A DNA stretch of 64,000 nucleotides from NCBI RefSeq assembly GCF_963678195.1, contig NZ_OY782759.1, forward strand, positions 620,001 through 684,000, in the 5' to 3' direction. The notes beneath the pieces were generated by a model. The model ran no database searches, was not told the DNA's origin, and saw nothing but the letters and a program-made list of their open reading frames with translations. Every line of letters starts with the position of its first letter. Within the stretch, counting starts at the first letter, position 1. The position numbers and the translations under genes were made by a program. Source of the DNA: an uncultured Hyphomonas sp. Its GTDB lineage: Bacteria; Pseudomonadota; Alphaproteobacteria; Caulobacterales; Hyphomonadaceae. Shown here piece after piece: positions 1 through 8,728 of this stretch.

Positions 1-185
1 TGCTGGACCGGACCGCCACGCTGGGCGGGCTCGTCCGCCACCTTGCCAGACAGGTCCTCGACATGGACGGGCCGATCCCGGCGGCGCTGTTTGCCGAAAG
101 CCCGCACCTGTCCGATGCCGAGCTCGACGAGCTGGACGCCATCATCAATGCCGCCGAGGATGAGACGAAAGGGGGCAAGTCATGA
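1..185 (+). CDS. BlaI/MecI-family transcriptional repressor, C-terminal end (partial)
   Basis: The reading frame is open from base 3 to the TGA at 183-185 and gives about 60 residues. These resemble the C-terminal dimerisation helices of BlaI/MecI/CopY repressors (LVRHLARQ, then an acidic helix with LSDAELDELDAIINAAED). The DNA-binding winged helix lies before the window. The stop codon overlaps the ATG of the M56 gene (ATGA), the translational coupling expected of a repressor/M56 sensor-protease pair. The family call rests on this fragment plus the neighbour, so it is likely rather than certain. Confidence 0.7.
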   Translation, partial: LDRTATLGGLVRHLARQVLDMDGPIPAALFAESPHLSDAELDELDAIINAAEDETKGGKS

Positions 186-2020
186 GCCCGCTGGGTCTGG
201 TCCTTCTCGTTCTTGGCTGGAGCGCGGCTGTCTGGGCCGGTGCCAGCCTGATCTGCCGGAAACAGCCTTCGCCGAAAGTTGCGCAGGCGATCTGGCGCGG
301 CGCGGCGCTTGCGTTGCTAGCGCCCTTTGCTGCGGCTCTGGTCGTGCCGGGCTTCTCCGTAGAGGTCGACGTTCCGCTGGGCGAGCTGCCCTTGCTGGAG
401 CCGGTCATGATCACCCCGCAGGATGGCGTTGCCATGCCCGCGCCCGCCGCCGGGGTCAAACTGCCGGACATTGGCACGCTGATTATCTGGACTGTTGTCG
501 CAGGCTGGGGCGTACGCCTCCTGCTCTGGGGGATCAGCCAGCTCCGTCTGCAGCGGCTGAAGGCGCGCGCCATGCGCACACACCGTCCGATCGGCCATTG
601 GGCGGAAGCCGTCGGCCTCGCCCGCACGCCGCGCGTGTTTGTCATTCCGCGCGGCGCCCCATTCCTGGCCGGTATCCTGAAACGCGCCATCTATGTGCCC
701 GCCGCCCTGATCCGCGGGGGAGGGGCGAGCGAAGTGGTCGTCCACGAACTGGTTCACCTGAAACGCGGGGACCTGATCGCCAGACCCCTGGAACGGATCG
801 TGGCGGACCTTTTCTGGTTGTCCCCCTTTGCCTGGTGGATTCGCGGGCAGCTCGACTTCTGGCGCGAAGCGGTTGTCGATGAAGAGACCGTCGAATTGAC
901 AGGCGACCCGATCGCCTATGCCCGGACCCTGACGTCTGCTGCGCGCATCTCGCGCGATGAGGCGGTGCTGCCTGTGGCGGCATTCATCCTCCGGAAGAAA
1001 GGAACCCTGAAGATGCGTCTCAACGAATTGCTGACAGAAAAACCCCGCCCGCGCCGCATGGGGCTGGTGCTCGCCGCCGCCCTGATGTGCGCCGCCCCGC
1101 TGGCCGTTGCGCAGGGCATGCTGATCAAGGGGGCCGCTGCCGTGCCCGGCGAAACCCTGTTCTACAGCCACGCCGTTCTGGACAAGGCCACGCTGACCAG
1201 CGCGTTCGGGGAAAGGGTCGACCCGTTTACCAAGAAGACTGCCACACACCGCGGGGTAGACCTTGCTGCCGCACGCGGCACGCCGGCTTACGCGCCTGCC
1301 GACGGAACAGTCATCTTCGCAGGTCAAAAGGCGGGCTATGGCAATGTCGTTGAATTGATGGTCGGCAACGACACGGTGCTGCGTTTCGGCCAGCTGGATA
1401 CGCTGTCGGTGGAACAAGGCCAGTTGTTGAAAGCCGGTGATGAAATTGGCGGGGTTGGTACTTCCGGGCGCTCCACCGGACCTCATCTCCACCTCGAAGT
1501 CTGGCGTGATGGTGAGCTAACTGATCCGCAAACGGAAGAGGGGCTCGTCCTGGCGGACAGCCTGTTCATCATGTCGAGTTCGGGAGCAAAAGCGCCAGCG
1601 GCACCGGTTGCGGCTCTGTCGCCGGAGCGCCCGGAAGCGTGCGTCAAGGCAGCGCTATGGTCCCCCAAGGGCGCGGGTCATGCGGATTGGTTGGCGCGGC
1701 GGGAAGCGGGGCGTGAGGCGAACCGTCAGGCCGGGGTGGTTTTCGATACGGGCTCCATGCCCTATGCCGTGTCGCCGCCTGCGCCCTATTATCCGGCAGA
1801 GGCTGTCGAGAAGGGCTTGAGCGGATCTTGCGAAGTCCTGTTCGATCTGGGACCGGACGGCATACCGAAAAACATGGCGGCGGTCTGTTCCGACCCGGTC
1901 TTCGAAGACTCTGCAGCTGAACTGAGAGGCGCCCGTTTTGCACCCATCAACGGCCCGGACGGAAAACCCGCAGAGGTGACGGGACTGACCTATCCTATCG
2001 ACTACTGCATCGAAGGATGA
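182..2020 (+). CDS. M56 (BlaR1-type) membrane metalloprotease fused to an M23-like and a TonB-C-like domain
   Basis: A 612-residue sensor/antirepressor-like protein. Residues 1 to about 330 form an M56 membrane protease with N-terminal membrane helices, the zinc motif HELVH at 188-192 and a downstream glutamate in REAVVDEE, followed by a further hydrophobic segment near 300. Residues about 335-455 form an M23/LytM-like domain with zinc ligands H356 and D360 (HRGVD) and H435/H437 (HLHLE). The usual catalytic His of the Y-x-H-L motif is replaced by Gln404 (FGQL), so hydrolase activity is doubtful and a peptidoglycan-sensing role is possible. Residues about 520-612 resemble a TonB C-terminal domain (PPAPYYP...). 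By analogy with BlaR1 it would cleave or release the upstream BlaI-type repressor. The start overlaps the repressor stop. Confidence 0.85.
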   Translation: MSPLGLVLLVLGWSAAVWAGASLICRKQPSPKVAQAIWRGAALALLAPFAAALVVPGFSVEVDVPLGELPLLEPVMITPQDGVAMPAPAAGVKLPDIGTLIIWTVVAGWGVRLLLWGISQLRLQRLKARAMRTHRPIGHWAEAVGLARTPRVFVIPRGAPFLAGILKRAIYVPAALIRGGGASEVVVHELVHLKRGDLIARPLERIVADLFWLSPFAWWIRGQLDFWREAVVDEETVELTGDPIAYARTLTSAARISRDEAVLPVAAFILRKKGTLKMRLNELLTEKPRPRRMGLVLAAALMCAAPLAVAQGMLIKGAAAVPGETLFYSHAVLDKATLTSAFGERVDPFTKKTATHRGVDLAAARGTPAYAPADGTVIFAGQKAGYGNVVELMVGNDTVLRFGQLDTLSVEQGQLLKAGDEIGGVGTSGRSTGPHLHLEVWRDGELTDPQTEEGLVLADSLFIMSSSGAKAPAAPVAALSPERPEACVKAALWSPKGAGHADWLARREAGREANRQAGVVFDTGSMPYAVSPPAPYYPAEAVEKGLSGSCEVLFDLGPDGIPKNMAAVCSDPVFEDSAAELRGARFAPINGPDGKPAEVTGLTYPIDYCIEG

Positions 2021-2313
2021 GGGCAGCGGCCTTGTTACTGGCGGCGTTGCTGACAGGCTGCGCCGCCACACTTTCGGGCACGGAAAAAGCAGTACGCAGG
2101 CAGGCCCTGCTATTGCAGCCGGGTGGGGAGGCCACGCTGCGAATTGATTGTCTGCCAGGCCTGATGCCTGTCTCCGCCAAGCCAAAGGCGAGCGGTGCCA
2201 TCATCATTACCGAGAGCCGCCCGGCAGAGCCCGGCTCATGGTGGGTGACTTTCGCCAACCCCTCAGGCACTCCGGTTCGGGAGGAGATTTCAATAAGGCT
2301 TCAGTGCCGATAA
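2017..2313 (+). CDS. Small predicted lipoprotein, unknown function
   Basis: A 98-residue protein with a short signal peptide ending in the lipobox LLTGC, so it is probably lipid-anchored at Cys15. The mature part is short and beta-rich looking (ATLRIDC, GAIIITESRPAEPGSWWVTF) with two further Cys that could form a disulfide. Its ATG overlaps the stop of the M56 fusion gene (ATGA), so it is probably translated as the last gene of the BlaI-M56 operon. I recognise no family. Confidence 0.65.
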   Translation: MRAAALLLAALLTGCAATLSGTEKAVRRQALLLQPGGEATLRIDCLPGLMPVSAKPKASGAIIITESRPAEPGSWWVTFANPSGTPVREEISIRLQCR

Positions 2314-2323
2314 GCTGGAACGA

Positions 2324-3262
<939 letters not shown>

Positions 3263-3355
3263 GTCGGCTTTAGCCCCTGTGATGCCCCGGATGGCGACGC
3301 TTCTGTAACAGGGAGCGGCGAGTCGCAACCGGACTCTGGCACTGAATGCAACTTT

Positions 3356-4135
3356 TTACGGCGCAAGCACAATGACTGAGGCATTTCGGCCATAGTCCGG
3401 CTCGCCGCGGTGATTTCGCCTGCGGTTGGAGAAATAGGCGTCTTCCAGCGCGCAGGTGTCGAGGCCCAGATTGGCGACATGGCCAATGTCCATGGCGGCA
3501 AGACTGGCCGCGCAATAAGCCGGAAGGTCGAAATGGAAGCGGTCTCCCTTGCCTGGTACGAACAGGTGCTCGCTGGCGGGGGAGGCCTCCAGGAAGGTGT
3601 CGCGGAATTCAGGGCCGACTTCATAGCTCGCCTGGCCGATGGTCGGTCCGATGGCAGCATGGATATGTCCTGGCCGGGCGCCGAGTTCGGTCATCGAGGC
3701 GACCGTGGCTTCCAGAACGCCGCCAATGGCGCCTTTCCAGCCCGCATGCGCCGCGCCGATCACGCCGGCTTCGGCATCCGCAAAGAGGACCGGCGTGCAG
3801 TCCGCCGTCAGGATGCACAGGCCAAAGCCGGGCAGGGTGGTGACCATGGCGTCGGCCTGCGGGCGGTCTGTGTCCCAGGCTTCGGTGACGTGGACGACCT
3901 CCGCCGAATGGATCTGGTGGCAGGAGAGCAGGGCATCCGCGCCCATGGCCTGGCGGATGATCTCGCGGTTCTGCGCCACCGCCGCCGGATCGTCGTTCGA
4001 GCCCGGCCCGGCATTGAGGCTGGTATAGAGCCCGGTGGAAACGCCGCCCGCCCGTCCGAAAAAGCCGTGGCGGATCCCCGTCAGGCCGGATAGGCCGGGG
4101 GCGGTCTCGAAAGGGGGCGGGGCAGGCTCTGGCAT
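3356..4135 (-). CDS. pgeF: Peptidoglycan editing factor / YfiH-type laccase-domain protein
   Basis: A 259-residue YfiH/PgeF family protein. In this family, members act on purine nucleosides or edit UDP-MurNAc-peptide precursors. The metal-binding triad is visible as H76 (CHQIHSA), C113 (LTADCTP) and H130 (AAHAGWKG). The ATG at 4135 gives normal family length; the longer frame would begin with TTG at 4171. It is followed by prs on the same strand after about 93 bases. Which of the reported activities applies here cannot be read from sequence. Confidence 0.9.
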   Translation of the reverse strand: MPEPAPPPFETAPGLSGLTGIRHGFFGRAGGVSTGLYTSLNAGPGSNDDPAAVAQNREIIRQAMGADALLSCHQIHSAEVVHVTEAWDTDRPQADAMVTTLPGFGLCILTADCTPVLFADAEAGVIGAAHAGWKGAIGGVLEATVASMTELGARPGHIHAAIGPTIGQASYEVGPEFRDTFLEASPASEHLFVPGKGDRFHFDLPAYCAASLAAMDIGHVANLGLDTCALEDAYFSNRRRNHRGEPDYGRNASVIVLAP

Positions 4136-4188
4136 GCCTTCAGGCGTGCTGCGCCCCGCCCGCCCTGTCAAGTTACACCCAGTACCAC

Positions 4189-4557
4189 CTATTGGTGGTA
4201 GGCGCTTTCGCCATGGGTGGCGGAGTCGAGTCCGGCTTCCTCGTCCTCCGGCGAGACGCGCAGCGGAATCACCGTGCGGATCGCATAGAGCAGGCCCGCG
4301 GTCACCACAGCCGAAAGGGCGGCAACCACCGTTACGCCGAGCAGCTGGACCCCGAACTGGACGAAGACCGGTTTCGACAGGCCCGGCGCCAGTGGCCCGA
4401 ACGCGGCCAGAAAGGGCAGGGCGAGACTGCCCAGAATGCCGCCGACGCCATGCACGGCGAAGACGTCGAGACTGTCGTCGATCTGCAGCTTCTGCCGGAT
4501 CAGCACGACGGCGCCATAGCAGACAAAGGCGCTGGCCGCGCCGATGACGTATGCCTA
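4189..4557 (-). pseudogene. Ammonium transporter C-terminal remnant (5'-truncated)
   Basis: About 120 codons match the C-terminal part of Amt transporters: the hallmark IDDSLDVFAVHGVGGILGSL, two more hydrophobic helices and a cytoplasmic tail (RVSPEDEEAG...). The frame remains Amt-like upstream of the first usable GTG (...YVIGAASAFVCYGAV) up to about base 4551. It then meets an in-frame stop (4555-4557 on the complement) inside an AT-rich inverted repeat. The roughly 300 N-terminal residues are absent and the sequence beyond is not Amt in any frame. It is a remnant, not a functional transporter. Confidence 0.85.
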
Positions 4558-4570
4558 ATATATAGGCTTA
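4550..4570. repeat. AT-rich inverted repeat at the amt breakpoint
   Basis: Arms TATGCCTA and TAGGCTTA (7 of 8 complementary, core GCCTA/TAGGC perfect) flank the 5-base spacer ATATA. Amt homology ends exactly here. The layout (arms with a short AT core) resembles a tyrosine-recombinase crossover site, but it does not match the dif consensus well on both arms. Functional meaning is inferred only from its position. Confidence 0.45.
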
Positions 4571-4765
4571 TTTGAGCGAGAAGCGTGCGGGTTTTGAGCG
4601 ATTTTGGGGTGTTTTGGCGCGATGCCTGATCGCTATGTGGTCGTGTCTGCTTTCTTTCTAGGCACCCCGTCTGGCGCAGGGCGTTCCAGAGAGGGGGAAG
4701 GCCCCGAGCGAAAATGAATAGACAGAAGAGTTGTTCAGGTAGAATTGCCGGATAGAATCCGGGCC
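4571..4765. other. Intergenic stretch between the amt remnant and the GFA gene
   Basis: About 195 bases with no convincing reading frame on either strand, and none of the missing Amt sequence. It presumably holds the GFA promoter; I see no clear -35/-10 pair. I see no transposon ends other than the inverted repeat at its left edge. Confidence 0.5.
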
Positions 4766-5257
4766 ATGCTCCGCTCAGATATTTCTCGTCCGCCGCTTCC
4801 GCCCGTTCCGCTGCATGGTGGCTGCCATTGCGGCGCCGTCCGGTATGAAATCACCGCGCGCCCGATGGCGGTGAATGCCTGCCACTGCGATGATTGCAAG
4901 CGGCTGTCGGGCGCGACGTTCGGGGTCTATCTGCATGTGCCGAAGGATGCGCTGGCGGTGACTTGCGGCACGTTCGACGTTTTCCGGCGGACGGGCGGCA
5001 GCGGGCACACGATCCCGATCGAACGCTGCAGGGATTGCGGCATGCGGATGTGGCATCTGCCGGAAGCCGCGCCGGATCTTGTCATCCTCTGCGCCGGCAC
5101 GCTGGACGACCCGTCCTGGGCCGTGCCGACCTCTCACATCTTCATAGAGGAAGCCGCCCCCGACGCGGTCGCCGCCAACGACGCCCTCGTCATCGAAGCC
5201 TTCAACTCCACCCGGCAGGCGCTATGGGAGCATTTCGATCAGATCTACTCCACCTGA
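4766..5257 (+). CDS. GFA-family (glutathione-dependent formaldehyde-activating-like) zinc protein
   Basis: A 163-residue Mss4-like fold protein of the GFA/CENP-V family. Zinc ligands appear as GGCHCGAV near residue 19, ACHCDDC near 39 and ERCRDCG near 86. The ATG at 4766 is preferred over an in-frame TTG at 4745. It ends convergently with the acyl-CoA synthetase gene, overlapping its 3' end by 13 bases. Family members are rarely characterised, and formaldehyde activation should not be assumed. Confidence 0.85.
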   Translation: MLRSDISRPPLPPVPLHGGCHCGAVRYEITARPMAVNACHCDDCKRLSGATFGVYLHVPKDALAVTCGTFDVFRRTGGSGHTIPIERCRDCGMRMWHLPEAAPDLVILCAGTLDDPSWAVPTSHIFIEEAAPDAVAANDALVIEAFNSTRQALWEHFDQIYST

Positions 5258-6861
5258 TCAGTGTAGGCGCCCTCTTCGAAGGCTTCGGCGAGTTTGAAGC
5301 GCTGGATCTTGCCGGAGCCGGTGAGGGGCCAGTCATCGACCCAGATCCAGTAGGCTGGCGTCTTTTGCGGTGACAGGCGCTCGCGGATGAAGGTCTTCAG
5401 TTCCGCATCCGTCGGGCGCGGCTTTGAATTGCCGCGCATGAAGCAGGCGACCTGTTCGCCCCATTTCTCGTCCGGAATGCCGACAATGGCGATTTCGGAA
5501 ATGGCCTCGTGTTCCAGCAGGGCGTTCTCGATTTCCGCCGGGAACAGGTTTTCCCCGCCGCGGATGATCATCTCCTTCACCCGGCCGGTGATCTTCACAT
5601 AGCCGCGTTCGTCCATGCGGCCGAGGTCGCCGGTGTGCAGCCATTTCTCTTCGTCGATGGTTGCCGCGGTGGCTTCCGGATTATCGTTGTAGCCGAGCAT
5701 GACGGAATAGGCGCGGGCGCAGATCTCGCCCTGTTCGCCAATCGGCATGACCTCATTAGTGGCCGGATCGCGGATCGAGATTTCCGTATACGGCACAGGC
5801 TGGCCGATGGTCTGGGTCAGGTCTTCCTCGCTGTCTTCATACCAGGCCTGGGTCAGGGCAGGGGAGGTTTCGGTCTGGCCATAGATGATCTGGATCGGCG
5901 CACCGAACACTTTGCGGGCCTTGCGGCAGAGTTCCGGCGGCACCATCGACCCGCCGGACATGATGCGCCGCGTGGCAGAGACGTCGCGGCCTGATTTTTC
6001 CACTTCCTCGATCAGCGCGACCAGCATGGTCGGCACACCGAGGATGAATTTGGTGCGCTCGCGCTCCATCACTTTCACAACCATGGCAGGATCGAACATG
6101 GGCGCCAGCAGCAGGGTCGCCCCGACGCCGAGGCCGCCCAGCACGAGAATGGCGCAGCCGGTCGTATGGAAGAGGGGCATGTGGTGCACGAAGACATCGC
6201 CCTGGTTCACGCCGGCGCGCTTCATGGCCTCGATGCCGTTCATGACGAGGCCGTTATGGTGGAGCAGGGCGCCCTTGGGAAAGCCTGTCGTGCCGGATGT
6301 GTACTGGATCTGTGTCGGGTCCAGCGGGCCGGGGTTGCGCAGCTCGCCGCTGCCTTCGCCATCGAACAGGGCGGCCTGATCGGTCAGCAGGATGCGGTGG
6401 CGGATGGCCGGGATCTCGTTGCAGACCTCATCTGCGATCTTCTGCATCGGATTGCCCCGGAAGTCGGCGACATAATAAATCGCTTCGGAGCGGGACTGTT
6501 CGAGCACGTATTTCAGCTCACGCTTCTGATAGGCCGGGTTCACCGTGACGAGCGAGATGCCCGCGAGGCCGCAGGCAAGTTCCAGCAGAACCCATTCGGG
6601 TACATTGTTGGCATAGGCCGCGACGCGGGCGCCTTCCTCGTGGCGGCTGGCGAGCGCCCGGGCGAGGCGTTCGGCATCGAAAAGGAGTTCCTTGTACGAC
6701 CAGGTGCGCAGGACCGCGCCGTCATAATCCAGCGCTTTCAGGGCGGGCTGGTCCGGGTGGCGCGCGGTGGAGGCGCGCAGCATGTCGCCGATTGTCCGGG
6801 GGGCCGGTTCCGGGCCTCCATGGGCCGGAAAATAGGATTCCGTCAGCGAAACCTGATACAT
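5245..6861 (-). CDS. Acyl-CoA synthetase / AMP-dependent ligase
   Basis: A 538-residue ANL superfamily enzyme that activates a carboxylic acid with ATP and CoA. The AMP-binding loop YTSGTTGFPKG is at 187-197. Further motifs are YGQTE (adenylate binding), WLHTGDLG (hinge region) and the C-terminal catalytic lysine context GSGKIQRF. It resembles medium/long-chain fatty acid CoA ligases (FadD3/AcsF group), but the substrate cannot be read from sequence. The ATG at 6861 is the family-typical start. Confidence 0.92.
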   Translation of the reverse strand: MYQVSLTESYFPAHGGPEPAPRTIGDMLRASTARHPDQPALKALDYDGAVLRTWSYKELLFDAERLARALASRHEEGARVAAYANNVPEWVLLELACGLAGISLVTVNPAYQKRELKYVLEQSRSEAIYYVADFRGNPMQKIADEVCNEIPAIRHRILLTDQAALFDGEGSGELRNPGPLDPTQIQYTSGTTGFPKGALLHHNGLVMNGIEAMKRAGVNQGDVFVHHMPLFHTTGCAILVLGGLGVGATLLLAPMFDPAMVVKVMERERTKFILGVPTMLVALIEEVEKSGRDVSATRRIMSGGSMVPPELCRKARKVFGAPIQIIYGQTETSPALTQAWYEDSEEDLTQTIGQPVPYTEISIRDPATNEVMPIGEQGEICARAYSVMLGYNDNPEATAATIDEEKWLHTGDLGRMDERGYVKITGRVKEMIIRGGENLFPAEIENALLEHEAISEIAIVGIPDEKWGEQVACFMRGNSKPRPTDAELKTFIRERLSPQKTPAYWIWVDDWPLTGSGKIQRFKLAEAFEEGAYTDQVE

Positions 6862-6954
6862 GCGTGCCTCCCAACACTTATTTTATATGGGAGACTACAG
6901 GCAAAATTTCTGCGCCGCTATGGGGCCAAACCGGCGCAGGGACGGTAGATTCGC

Positions 6955-7251
6955 CTAGTAGGCGTAATCTCCGCGGCGGCGCAGGTATCCGGCCATGCGC
7001 GAGCGCTTGTCGTCCAGATCGTCTTCGATGATCGAGGGGATCAGGAAGAAGTCCAGAAACCACCAGACAAAGCCCACAAGGATGAAATAGGACAGGATCT
7101 GCAGGATCGCGCTGATCGGCTTGCCGAGGTAAAACCGGTGGGCCGACACGAAGCCGAGGAAGAACCAGAGCAGGTAGGCCGCACCGGCACTCTTGCGCTC
7201 ATTGGCAACGCGTTGCTCGATCAGGATCATGTCATCGGTTGTAAGGCTCAT
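6955..7251 (-). CDS. TM2-domain small membrane protein
   Basis: A 98-residue protein with a cytoplasmic N-terminus and two hydrophobic helices (about residues 24-37 and 45-70) joined by the TM2 hallmark region HRFYLGK. The C-terminus is charged and Arg/Asp-rich. An AGGAG element precedes the ATG at 7251. The TM2 family has no established bacterial function. The gene is single, about 90 bases downstream of the start of the acyl-CoA synthetase gene on the same strand. Confidence 0.85.
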   Translation of the reverse strand: MSLTTDDMILIEQRVANERKSAGAAYLLWFFLGFVSAHRFYLGKPISAILQILSYFILVGFVWWFLDFFLIPSIIEDDLDDKRSRMAGYLRRRGDYAY

Positions 7252-7369
7252 GGCCCGGGGTCTCCTTCTTATCGAATAACAATATATGTTGTCTCCTGCG
7301 GGATTCCAAGGGCAGCGCCAAAAAACATGCGTTATTGAGCCCGGGCGCCGGCCCTGCTAAGCGCCGCTG

Positions 7370-8227
7370 ATGTACCAGATATCGGCAAGAGGCGCGCGGG
7401 CGCCGGTGGAAGCAGCATGGGATGCCCTGGCCTGGGCAGACCCGTCGCCTGCAGGCGCAGTGGACTGCAAGGAAGACGGGCGCGGCGTCTGGCGCCTCGA
7501 CGCCTTCGCGGAAACGCAGGACGAGGCGGATGACTGCGTCGCCATTATCAATGAGACGAGTCCGGAGCTGAACGCCCGGGTGGAAGAAGTGATCGAGCGC
7601 GACTGGGTGACGATGTCACTTGAAGGTCTGCCGCCGGTCTCGGCGGGTCCGTTCTTTGTCGCCGGTAGTCATGCCATCGCAAGGCATGCGCCGGGCAAGA
7701 TCGCCGTCTTGATCGAGGCCGGACCGGCTTTCGGCACCGGCCATCACGGCACGACGCTCGGCTGCCTGCTGGCGCTGGACGATGTGCGCCGCCGCCGCGC
7801 CATCGGGAAAGTGCTGGATCTCGGCACAGGCTCCGGCGTGCTGGCGATCGCCGCGCTGAAGGCCGGGGCGAGCATGGCGCTGGGCACCGATATCGACTTC
7901 GACAGCGTGCCCGTCGCGAACGAGAACGCGAAGAAGAACAATGTCACCGGCTTCACGGCCATGCATGTGACCGGCGCGCGGCATCCGCGCATCCGGCAGG
8001 CGGCACCTTACGATACGGTGTTTGCGAATATTCTGATGAAGCCGCTGATCGGTCTCGCGCCGGAAATTGCTCGCCTCACGGCGCCCGGCGGCACGATCAT
8101 CCTCTCGGGCCTGCTGCATCATCAGGCCATGCAGGTGCGTCAGGCCTTCGAGGGCCACGGCATCCTGTTCGAACGCCGCATCCGCAAGGATGGCTGGTCA
8201 ACGCTCGTCATGCGCCAGCCTGGCTGA
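7370..8227 (+). CDS. prmA: Ribosomal protein L11 methyltransferase
   Basis: A 285-residue SAM-dependent enzyme that methylates lysines and the N-terminus of L11. The PrmA signature AFGTGHHGTT spans 120-129 and the SAM-binding motif VLDLGTGSG follows near 148-156. The substrate-side motif is NILMKPL, in place of the usual NIL-x-x-P-L. Length is normal. No strong ribosome binding site precedes the ATG. Divergent from the TM2 gene, sharing a 118-base promoter region. Confidence 0.94.
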   Translation: MYQISARGARAPVEAAWDALAWADPSPAGAVDCKEDGRGVWRLDAFAETQDEADDCVAIINETSPELNARVEEVIERDWVTMSLEGLPPVSAGPFFVAGSHAIARHAPGKIAVLIEAGPAFGTGHHGTTLGCLLALDDVRRRRAIGKVLDLGTGSGVLAIAALKAGASMALGTDIDFDSVPVANENAKKNNVTGFTAMHVTGARHPRIRQAAPYDTVFANILMKPLIGLAPEIARLTAPGGTIILSGLLHHQAMQVRQAFEGHGILFERRIRKDGWSTLVMRQPG

Positions 8228-8242
8228 AGCAGGGGTTCCCCA

Positions 8243-8285
8243 AATAAAAATCTCCCGCCGCATCCCAGGGAGGATGGGCGGGAGA
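8243..8285 (-). terminator. Rho-independent terminator of the small ORF/sRNA transcript
   Basis: The stem of TCTCCCGCC with GGCGGGAGA plus an inner CATCC/GGATG stem with one bulged base is followed on the minus strand by TTTTTATTT. There is no T-run on the plus side, so it is directional and does not serve prmA. Confidence 0.8.
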
Positions 8286-8350
8286 AGTGTACGCTACACT
8301 TAGGGGTGGGCCTGCTCAGGAGGAGGTGAGGAAGCAGGCCCCAGGGATAA
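8243..8350 (-). ncRNA. Candidate anti-Shine-Dalgarno sRNA / structured 3' UTR
   Basis: Directly downstream of the small ORF on the minus strand lie three successive hairpins. Stem 1 pairs 8308-8316 with 8333-8341 (9 bp); its 16-base loop contains UCACCUCCU, the same as the 3' end of proteobacterial 16S rRNA. Stem 2 spans 8286-8300 (6-bp arms). Stem 3 spans 8251-8285, has CCUCCC in its loop and is followed by UUUUUAUUU, a Rho-independent terminator. A small ORF followed by hairpins with CCUCC loops is the layout of the cuckoo-type anti-SD sRNAs of Rhodobacter. That this is processed and acts in trans is inference. Confidence 0.5.
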
Positions 8351-8527
8351 TCAGGCGTGTGCGGCGCGGCGCGCCCAGCGGGCCATGCGGCGGGCCAGGA
8401 TGCGCGGACGGTTCACCGGCATCTGCACGGTTTCGCCGGCAATGATGGCGCGGGTGAGGTCGTTGACTTCCGAACCGCGAATTTCGGCGGTGTCGGTGCG
8501 GGTGGAAGTCACCAGATCGGTGTTCAT
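8351..8527 (-). CDS. Small Arg-rich hypothetical protein (58 aa)
   Basis: The ATG at 8527 gives 58 residues: a polar N-terminus (MNTDLVTSTRTD), then EVNDLTRAIIAGETV, then a basic tail (RILARRMARWARRAAHA). No SD of normal strength is visible before it. It does not match DUF1127, the small Arg-rich family that precedes known cuckoo sRNAs, but it has similar size and a basic C-terminus. It is probably transcribed from a promoter near 8618-8624 (CCTATAT on the minus strand) together with the hairpin array downstream. Confidence 0.55.
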   Translation of the reverse strand: MNTDLVTSTRTDTAEIRGSEVNDLTRAIIAGETVQMPVNRPRILARRMARWARRAAHA

Positions 8528-8728
8528 AAGTTTTGCTTTCGTTGTTCTTGCGATATTTATTCGTACGTTCTTTTTCCGAACCCACTCTTTCAGGAAGAAT
8601 GACTTCAGAGGGCCGCCATATAGGACTCCGAGGTAAACAAAAAAGAGGGGAAGTACGTAAAAGTGCATGCTGAAATGCATAGCTCAAATGCGCTTTCCTC
8701 GGGGCAGGCGCGGCGGTAAGACTCCGGC

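Noticed and set aside
4550-4570. Chromosome dimer resolution (dif) site at the amt breakpoint
   Set aside because: The left arm and centre resemble the E. coli dif, but the right arm matches poorly, so I only call it an inverted repeat.
8351-8527. Calling the small Arg-rich ORF a DUF1127 protein
   Set aside because: The typical DUF1127 pattern (R-R-x-L-x-x-L-D-x-R-x-L-x-D-I-G-L) is not present; only size, charge and position are similar.
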